From: CAWDPQ01 sp049642465
GTDB lineage: Bacteria; Acidobacteriota; Vicinamibacteria; Vicinamibacterales; 2-12-FULL-66-21
Length of the DNA stretch: 12,026 nt
Assembly: GCA_049642465.1 (NCBI GenBank)
Contig: JBAROV010000069.1
Coordinates: forward strand, 1 to 12,026
Direction: 5' to 3'
Shown here one piece after another: positions 1 to 5,243 of the stretch (the first letter of the stretch is position 1; each line of letters begins with the position of its first letter). The notes beneath the pieces were generated by a model. It ran no database searches. It saw only the letters and a list, made by a program, of their open reading frames with translations, and was not told the origin of the DNA. The position numbers and the translations under genes are program-made.

Positions 1-29
1 CGAAAACTCCGCGCGAAGGTTGGAGGGAC

Positions 30-78
30 GCGCGGCGAAGCCGCGCCCCCGAGCGAGAGCGAGCGGGGGTGGGGCCCC
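30..78. repeat. GC-rich inverted repeats upstream of the amidotransferase-like gene
   Basis: Three self-complementary elements lie close together. GCGCGGC (30-36) pairs with GCCGCGC (40-46) around a GAA loop, with seven perfect pairs. CCCCCG (46-51) pairs with CGGGGG (64-69) around a purine-rich loop made of GAGCGA-like units. GGGGCCCC (71-78) is a perfect palindrome. The segment could be the terminator of a gene off the left edge, although no T-run follows on either strand, or a copy of a dispersed GC-rich extragenic element. No promoter hexamers are evident between 1 and 102. Confidence 0.5.
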
Positions 79-91
79 GCGAGCACCTAAA

Positions 92-97
92 AGAGGA
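92..97 (+). promoter_or_regulatory. Ribosome binding site that fixes a GTG start
   Basis: AGAGGA ends five bases before the GTG at 103. This supports the GTG as the start, with protein beginning MTPLIGIT, the normal beginning of the first beta strand in this family. The overlapping ATG-initiated frame at 69 has no family resemblance. Confidence 0.6.
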
Positions 98-102
98 CGG
101 CA

Positions 103-849
103 GTGACACCGCTCATCGGCATCACACGTTGCACCAAGCTGGAAGACTACATCGCTGCCGTCGAGCAGACCGGTGCACGCGTTCGCGTGCTCGAAGTCAG
201 CGACAGCCCGCGGACGGTGTTGAACGAAGTTCACGGCGTTCTGTTGACTGGCGGCGGCGACGTCGATCCGGTTTTCTACGGCGAGGATCGTCACGAGAGC
301 GTTGAGGACGCCGAGCCTGGGCGCGACGAATTCGAGCTGGACCTCGCCCGCAGAGCCATGGCGTCAGAGGTGCCGTTGCTGGCCATCTGTCGCGGCGCAC
401 AAGTCCTCAATGTCGCCGCGGGCGGAAGTCTCATCCAGGACATCCCTTCGTCCCTGGAGACTGATCTCCCACACAGTGTCGCGCAGCCGAAGGATGCAGA
501 CTGTCACGAGATCTCCGTCCGTCCGGGCACGCGCCTCGCGTCGGTACTGGGAGACCGCGTCGGGAGCGACTGCAGCTGCCGCGTGAACAGCCGTCACCAT
601 CAGTCCGTCGGGCGTGTGGGCAATGGACTTGTCGTCAGTGCCACCGCCAGCGACGGTGTGATCGAGGCAATCGAATCCGCATCCGCGCCGTTTTGCCTCG
701 GTATCCAGTGGCACCCCGAGAATTTCTGGGAGACCGGGGAGTTCAACTCGCTATTCGACGGGTTTGTCGCTGCCGCCCGCGCCCGTGCGGTCGAACACAC
801 CAAGCGCTTCGACGTGGGGAGTATTGGGGAAGAGGTCGAAGGCCTGTAA
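103..849 (+). CDS. Class I glutamine amidotransferase-like hydrolase (gamma-glutamyl-gamma-aminobutyrate hydrolase / peptidase C26 family)
   Basis: This 248-residue cytoplasmic protein belongs to the PuuD/C26 family, which hydrolyses gamma-glutamyl amide bonds. The sequence shows GGGDVDP (50-56), the nucleophile elbow AICRGAQ with Cys96, the VNSRHHQ segment (161-167), and GIQWHPE, giving His204 and Glu206 to complete the Cys-His-Glu triad. Length is normal for the family. The start is GTG with a good ribosome site. It is the only plus-strand gene here. Its last 33 codons overlap the 3' end of the convergent RNA methyltransferase gene, and residues from about 225 are a non-conserved charged tail. 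No polyamine (Puu) genes are nearby, so the natural substrate is unknown; a gamma-glutamyl peptide or folate-type hydrolase would look similar. The family assignment is secure, the substrate is not. Confidence 0.88.
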   Translation: MTPLIGITRCTKLEDYIAAVEQTGARVRVLEVSDSPRTVLNEVHGVLLTGGGDVDPVFYGEDRHESVEDAEPGRDEFELDLARRAMASEVPLLAICRGAQVLNVAAGGSLIQDIPSSLETDLPHSVAQPKDADCHEISVRPGTRLASVLGDRVGSDCSCRVNSRHHQSVGRVGNGLVVSATASDGVIEAIESASAPFCLGIQWHPENFWETGEFNSLFDGFVAAARARAVEHTKRFDVGSIGEEVEGL

Positions 850-2055
850 TGCCGTCAGGCCGTATCCACTACTCACCAACCGTGCGGCATCGCGCGCCAT
901 CGTCGGTGGATCGCATGACACGTAGACGACTCGCTCAGGCCGTGATCGAAGGATCGCCTCGATCGCCTTGCGGGAGATGCCGGTCCGGGGCGGATCCACG
1001 ATCATGGTGCCGGTTCTCGCGCGATTAGAAGAAAGATACTCTTCGACGCTTCCGACAATGACACGAACCGACGCGCCGCAGGTCGAGGCGTTGGCCATCA
1101 GGTCTCGCGCGCTCGCCCGATCGCCTTCGACTGCGGTGATGCGTTCCCGTCCCGTGTGTGCCAGGGAGATAGAAAACAGGCCGACACCGGCATAAAGCTC
1201 CGTGATCGAACCATCCGGCAAGACAGAACTGAGCACGCTCGTCACGAGGTCGGGCAGCAGAAACCTGTTGGCCTGAAAGAAGGATTCGGCGTGGCGCTCG
1301 AGCTGACCGGCTCCGGCGCGTCCCTTGGTGAGCGCTTCGAGCGCATCGGTGACAACGGGAACACCGGCAACATTCGAGCGCGTACCGGAATGTGCGCTGC
1401 ATCCGGTCAGGCCGCCGGCTTGTACGGCAGTCTCGAGCGCGGTCAGCGGAATCTCGGCGCCACCGCTACTTTCGAGACAAAGCACTCGCTGCACGGCGCT
1501 CAGATTCTCCGTCACTTCAGCTCCAGCGACCGGAGCCGACGCGAGGACGGCGTTGACGGCGGCCGAAACGGCAGCAACTGTCTCGTCGAGGAGCTGACCG
1601 GTAGTACGAGGGTCGCACAGTTCGTGACTCCCTTCTCGATAGAAGCCAATCCGTCCGTCACGCACGTGGAACCTTGCGCGCATGCGGTAGCCACGCTCGG
1701 GAGATTCTTTGACGTCGAGCGGAGCTTCGAGGTGGATGTGACCCTGCCGTGCGAACGCGTCCTTTATGACCTCGGCCTTGAGCTGAAGTTGCCGTGGATA
1801 GTTGATGTGCGCGTACGAACAGCCACCGCAGGCAAGATCGGTGAACGTGGGCCGACGGTCAGGCGAGGCGTCGAGAACCTCGCTGGTGGATGCGAAGGCG
1901 AGCTGACGCTCGACCTTCGTTACGCGCGCACGGATCCGCTCTCCGGGGATGGCCCCGTGTACGAGAATGATGCGCCCTTCGAGGCGGGCCAACATGCGTC
2001 CACCTGCGGCGGGTTTCTCGACAATCACCTCAATCTCGTCGCCGAGGCCGAGCAT
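751..2055 (-). CDS. RNA (uracil-5-)-methyltransferase with TRAM domain, TrmA/RlmC/RlmD (RumA) family
   Basis: This 434-residue enzyme is predicted to transfer methyl from S-adenosylmethionine to C5 of a uridine in rRNA or tRNA. An N-terminal TRAM-like beta barrel occupies about residues 1-60. An iron-sulfur region follows with CGGC (76-79) and Cys147. The Rossmann methyltransferase domain has ELYAGVGLFS (286-295), IVDPPRTG (352-359), the catalytic nucleophile in VYVSCDPPT (Cys381), and the general base Glu416 in FPNTPHVE. The first of the four RumA iron-sulfur cysteines is replaced by Thr70. The ATG lies two bases after the upstream gene's stop, has only a weak ribosome site, and is probably translated by coupling. 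The 3' end overlaps the opposite-strand hydrolase gene by 99 bases, including the Glu416 codon. Which uridine is methylated cannot be read from sequence, so no symbol is given. Confidence 0.92.
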   Translation of the reverse strand: MLGLGDEIEVIVEKPAAGGRMLARLEGRIILVHGAIPGERIRARVTKVERQLAFASTSEVLDASPDRRPTFTDLACGGCSYAHINYPRQLQLKAEVIKDAFARQGHIHLEAPLDVKESPERGYRMRARFHVRDGRIGFYREGSHELCDPRTTGQLLDETVAAVSAAVNAVLASAPVAGAEVTENLSAVQRVLCLESSGGAEIPLTALETAVQAGGLTGCSAHSGTRSNVAGVPVVTDALEALTKGRAGAGQLERHAESFFQANRFLLPDLVTSVLSSVLPDGSITELYAGVGLFSISLAHTGRERITAVEGDRASARDLMANASTCGASVRVIVGSVEEYLSSNRARTGTMIVDPPRTGISRKAIEAILRSRPERVVYVSCDPPTMARDAARLVSSGYGLTALQAFDLFPNTPHVEALGVFDRTGAGGSDKPVE

Positions 2056-2057
2056 CG

Positions 2058-2780
2058 CTATTCGTAGCTCAGAGTGGGCAGGCCGTACGCCTCACGAACG
2101 AGCCGCTGCAATGCGGCAGCGGTCGCTTTCTCACGCGCTTCCGGTGTCAGCCGCGTGCCAAATGGGGCGAGTTCGGCCGCGGCTTCTCTGGCCAGGTCCG
2201 CGGCACGCACGTGGTCGAGTTCACGATCCGCTCGAGCCATCAGTTCGCGATCGAGTGATGTCATCCGCTCGATAATGCGCTCACGCGACTCCCCGCGCGC
2301 TGCGCGGGCGTCGGCCGAGAAGCCTTCGAGTTCCGCAATCGTGCGGTCGAGAAGTGCGAGAAACTCAGGAGACCCGGCGCCATTGGTCGCCAGAGTTCGC
2401 AAGCGCGCCAGGACCCGATCGATGTGCGAAGCTAGTGATGGCTTTCTTGCAGACGAGCCGACATCCTCGTCCGTCGCGCCCGGACCGAGACCGACACCCA
2501 CAGCGCGCCGCCATTCGTCAAAAGCGTCGAGGATGTCCGCTTCGCAGAACTCGATGCGAACCGGACGACGCCGGCCGGGTTTCGCGTAGTGCCGTGCGCA
2601 ATACCGATCGATGCCGCGGAAGGCAATCCTCAGGGGAACGCCGCGCTCGGCCCACGAACACACCTGCTCGAATGCCGGCCCGACGATTCGAATCAGGTGC
2701 CCTTCGTTCTTTTGGCAGAGATACGATTCCAGTTCCCGGCAGTACCTGGCCACATCCCCCGCTAGGTTTTCCGCTGCCAT
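2058..2780 (-). CDS. Hypothetical protein, mostly helical, two-part
   Basis: I do not recognise this 240-residue protein. Residues 1-93 look like a compact basic domain with five cysteines (14, 22, 41, 61, 79), a GVPLRIAFRGIDRY segment (47-60), and an RRRPVRIEF strand before Cys79. After a Gly/Ser-rich linker (about 95-112), residues 115-235 are strongly helical, with heptad-like Leu/Ala and alternating Arg/Glu, suggesting a helical bundle or coiled coil. There is no signal peptide or membrane segment. Its ATG lies inside the 3' end of coaX (19-base overlap) and its stop is two bases from the methyltransferase start, so it is translationally embedded in the operon. Spread cysteines could suggest metal or nucleic-acid binding, but no canonical zinc motif is visible. 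It is real on position and codon bias; its function is unknown. Confidence 0.72.
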   Translation of the reverse strand: MAAENLAGDVARYCRELESYLCQKNEGHLIRIVGPAFEQVCSWAERGVPLRIAFRGIDRYCARHYAKPGRRRPVRIEFCEADILDAFDEWRRAVGVGLGPGATDEDVGSSARKPSLASHIDRVLARLRTLATNGAGSPEFLALLDRTIAELEGFSADARAARGESRERIIERMTSLDRELMARADRELDHVRAADLAREAAAELAPFGTRLTPEAREKATAAALQRLVREAYGLPTLSYE

Positions 2781-3541
2781 ATCAGTCGCAGTCCGTCCAG
2801 CGTGAGGTCGGGTTCGATCTTTTGAATGGCGCGGCTTTCCTCGCCGATCACTTCGACCAGCCCACCAGTGCCGATCACTGTAGCGTGATCTCCGCCGGGC
2901 AGCTCTGTACGTATACGCCGAATCAGCCCGTCCACCATTTCCACGTACCCGAAGAACAAACCGGATTGCATCGCGTGGACCGTCGTCTGTCCAATGACCG
3001 ATGGGGGCTTGCGCACCTCTACGCGGGGCAAACGAGCAGCGTGCTGAAAGAGCGCTTCTGCAGAAATACCGATCCCCGGGCAGATAATTCCCCCAAGGTA
3101 CTCACCCTCGCGCGAAATGATGTCGAACGTCGTCCCCGTGCCGAAGTCCACGACAATCAACGGCGCGCCGTCTCGCGTGCCATATTTCTCCCAGGCGGCA
3201 ACGGCATTGACGATGCGGTCGGCGCCGACGTCGGTGGCTGGCGAGTAGCGGACCGTCATCCCCGCGTTTGTCGCATCGACCAGTAACGCTTTCCTTCCAA
3301 AGTACCGCTCGCACATCTCCTCCATCGGACGAGTGAGCGGTGGGACCACGGATGCGACGACAATCCCGGAAATGGAGTTCACGTTGATCTTCGCCTGCTC
3401 GAGCAACCGCGTGATGAAGATCCCGAGTTCGTCGGCCGTGCGCTCCCGCAGCGCGGCGAGCCGCCAGTTGTGCGCCAGGCGCGCGCCGTCGAAGACGCCG
3501 ATCGTGACGTTGGTGTTACCGACGTCGATGGCTAGAAGCAT
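2762..3541 (-). CDS. coaX: Type III pantothenate kinase
   Basis: This 259-residue cytoplasmic enzyme phosphorylates pantothenate, the first committed step of CoA synthesis. Type III kinases belong to the ASKHA fold and are not feedback-inhibited by CoA. Visible motifs are DVGNTN (6-11, phosphate loop), GADR (106-109, the Asp acting in catalysis and pantothenate binding), DFGTGTT (132-138), GGIICPG (150-156) and GTGGL (224-228). Length is typical. The start is an ATG preceded by AGGGA six bases upstream, drawn from an unusual GGGAAAA heptad array that fills the gap after birA. The stop overlaps the next gene by 19 bases. Adjacency of biotin ligase and coaX is common in bacteria, some of which fuse the two. 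Confidence 0.96.
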   Translation of the reverse strand: MLLAIDVGNTNVTIGVFDGARLAHNWRLAALRERTADELGIFITRLLEQAKINVNSISGIVVASVVPPLTRPMEEMCERYFGRKALLVDATNAGMTVRYSPATDVGADRIVNAVAAWEKYGTRDGAPLIVVDFGTGTTFDIISREGEYLGGIICPGIGISAEALFQHAARLPRVEVRKPPSVIGQTTVHAMQSGLFFGYVEMVDGLIRRIRTELPGGDHATVIGTGGLVEVIGEESRAIQKIEPDLTLDGLRLIWQRKT

Positions 3542-3548
3542 GGGTTGT

Positions 3549-3579
3549 CCCTTTTCCCTTCTCCCTTTTCCCTTTTCCC
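3549..3579 (-). repeat. Heptad repeat of GGGAAAA at the coaX ribosome binding region
   Basis: On the coding strand five GGG tracts occur at exact seven-base spacing, separated by AAAA, AAAA, AGAA and AAAA. They occupy almost the whole 42-base interval between the birA stop and the coaX start. The last copy, GGGA, is the apparent Shine-Dalgarno sequence. Its GGG could pair weakly with the CCC directly before the ATG, with ACAA as loop. Four GGG tracts with four-base loops meet the standard G-quadruplex pattern. The pure purine strand could also form triplex DNA or vary in copy number by slippage. Confidence 0.85.
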
Positions 3580-3583
3580 TTTC

Positions 3584-4393
3584 TCAAAGCCACCGCACTT
3601 CCCCCGACACGATCCGTTCCGTGGAATCTCCCGAGCGCACGAGGAGCGCTCCCTCATCGTCAATGCCCACTGTCGTTCCGCGCGCGCGGGCGTTTGCGCG
3701 TTCCCATTCCACCGTCGAGCCGAGTGCGGACGGTGCGAGCGCGCGCCACCGCGTCAGAACGGTTTCCTGATCGCCGGCGCACAATCGTTGGATGAGCGTG
3801 TTGAGGGAGGCCAGCGTTTCAGCGAGAATCGCCGCCGGATCCGCGGGGCGGCCAAGCTCCCGCTCGATGCAGGTCGCAATCCCCCGCAGTTCATTCGGCA
3901 GAGGCGCCGATCGGACGTTGATGCCGAATCCGAGGATTATGTGCTGTAGCCCTTCGGCGCCACTCGAAGCCTCTGCCAGCACCCCGGCGACCTTCAACCG
4001 TCGTCGTCCCGACCCGTCATCTCGTACAACGACGTCGTTGGGCCATTTGATCTCTACGGGAAGACCAGTGGCGGTACGGATACCCTCAGCGATGGCCACG
4101 CCTCCAGCCAGCGTCAACATCGACGCGACCCGAGGATTACGAAACACGATTGAGACGTACAATCCCGCACCCGGCGGTGAGTGCCAAATCCGGCCGAGGC
4201 GCCCCCTTCCCGAGGTCTGCGCCGACGCAATGACCGCAGTCCCTTCGGGCGCACCATGGTCCGCCAGCCGCGCGGCGACGTCGTTGGTGGAGGTGACTTC
4301 CGTGAAGTAACGAATTGGATGTCCGAGGGATCCAAGGCGACCCGCAATCCGGCTCAGCGCCTCCGCGATTTCCAGCGGCAGCGGTTCAGACAT
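3584..4393 (-). CDS. birA: Biotin--[acetyl-CoA-carboxylase] ligase (monofunctional)
   Basis: This 269-residue enzyme activates biotin with ATP and attaches it to a lysine of biotin carboxyl carrier proteins. The catalytic domain shows TSTND (34-38), the biotinyl-AMP loop GRGRLGRIW (62-70), KWPND (116-120), KVAGVLAE (134-141) and GFGINV (155-160), followed by a small SH3-like C-terminal domain (about 222-269). There is no N-terminal winged-helix domain, so unlike E. coli BirA it should not repress biotin genes. The ATG overlaps the end of nadC by eight bases and has GGAG four bases upstream within the nadC tail. The stop is followed by the heptad array before coaX. The symbol follows common usage for the ligase. 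Confidence 0.95.
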   Translation of the reverse strand: MSEPLPLEIAEALSRIAGRLGSLGHPIRYFTEVTSTNDVAARLADHGAPEGTAVIASAQTSGRGRLGRIWHSPPGAGLYVSIVFRNPRVASMLTLAGGVAIAEGIRTATGLPVEIKWPNDVVVRDDGSGRRRLKVAGVLAEASSGAEGLQHIILGFGINVRSAPLPNELRGIATCIERELGRPADPAAILAETLASLNTLIQRLCAGDQETVLTRWRALAPSALGSTVEWERANARARGTTVGIDDEGALLVRSGDSTERIVSGEVRWL

Positions 4394-5243
4394 CCGGCTC
4401 CAGTTCGAAACTGATGTCAGCGGCCGGTGCGGAGTGCGTCAACGCCCCCACGGAGACGTAGTTCGCACCGGTCCGCGCAAGCTCACTCATGCGCTCGAGC
4501 GTGACCCCCCCGGACACTTCAATCTTGGCGCGGCCGCGCACTCGCTTGACCGCTTCGCGAACCTGTTCGATTGGCAGGTTATCAACCAGGATGATGTCCG
4601 CACCCGCGGCGATCGCCTGATCCACTTGATCGAGACTCTGCGCCTCGACCTCGATTGGCATTTCCTGGCCGGCCTGCTTCATGCGTCGTACTGCTTCTTC
4701 GACGCCGCCGGCAAGCCGGATATGGTTGTCCTTGATGAGAATCCCGTCGTCGAGGCCGGACCGGTGGTTCGTGCCTCCACCGGCACGGACGGCATACTTT
4801 TCGAGCGCACGCAGTGTGGGCGTTGTCTTGCGGGTATCGAGCACGATGATGGATCCGCCGGCGGCATCCACAAACGCCCGCGTCAGCGTGGCAATGCCAG
4901 ACATCCGCTGCAGAAGATTTAGAGCCGTGCGCTCGGCGGTGAGCATCGCGGCGGCAGATCCACGCGCCTCGGCGACTATGTCACCGGGCGCGCAGCGGTC
5001 GCTGTCCTGACGCCGGATTTGAAACAGGATGGCCGGATCGAGTTGGCGGAAGACTTCTTCCGCAACCTGAATACCGGCGACCACGCAGGGCGATTTGGCA
5101 AGAATGATTCCCCGGGCGCGCTGCTCCGGCGCAACGGTTGCCTCGGTCGTGACGTCGCCCCAGCCCAAATCCTCCGCGAGCGCACGCCTCACAATCTCGC
5201 GGTAGAGCGCGGGATCGAGCGGCGCGAAGGGCACGCTTTTCAC
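4386..5243 (-). CDS. nadC: Quinolinate phosphoribosyltransferase (nicotinate-nucleotide pyrophosphorylase, carboxylating)
   Basis: This 285-residue cytoplasmic enzyme converts quinolinate and PRPP to nicotinate mononucleotide, CO2 and pyrophosphate in de novo NAD synthesis. Family motifs in order are EDLGWGDVT (24-32), ERTALN (104-109), DTRKTTP (136-142, PRPP and quinolinate contacts), GGGTNHRSGLDD (155-166), KDNH (171-174), EVE (198-200), LVDN (219-222) and SGGV (244-247). The start is GTG, overlapping the valS stop as GTGA (four bases), with GGAG ten bases upstream in the valS tail. Neither nadA nor nadB is in the window. The nadC-birA-coaX order makes a compact cofactor block. Confidence 0.96.
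   Translation of the reverse strand: MKSVPFAPLDPALYREIVRRALAEDLGWGDVTTEATVAPEQRARGIILAKSPCVVAGIQVAEEVFRQLDPAILFQIRRQDSDRCAPGDIVAEARGSAAAMLTAERTALNLLQRMSGIATLTRAFVDAAGGSIIVLDTRKTTPTLRALEKYAVRAGGGTNHRSGLDDGILIKDNHIRLAGGVEEAVRRMKQAGQEMPIEVEAQSLDQVDQAIAAGADIILVDNLPIEQVREAVKRVRGRAKIEVSGGVTLERMSELARTGANYVSVGALTHSAPAADISFELEPDV

Noticed and set aside
1156..2067. 303-codon open frame on the plus strand
   Set aside because: It lies entirely antisense to the RNA methyltransferase, whose motifs are unambiguous. The frame is open because of GC-rich codon bias and shows no family resemblance.
2354..3286. 310-codon open frame on the plus strand
   Set aside because: It is antisense to coaX and the hypothetical gene, with low-complexity Arg/Pro-rich translation and no motif.
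3545..3949. Plus-strand frame starting with a Phe/Pro/Leu/Ser-rich segment
   Set aside because: The start is the pyrimidine heptad repeat read as codons and the remainder is antisense to birA.
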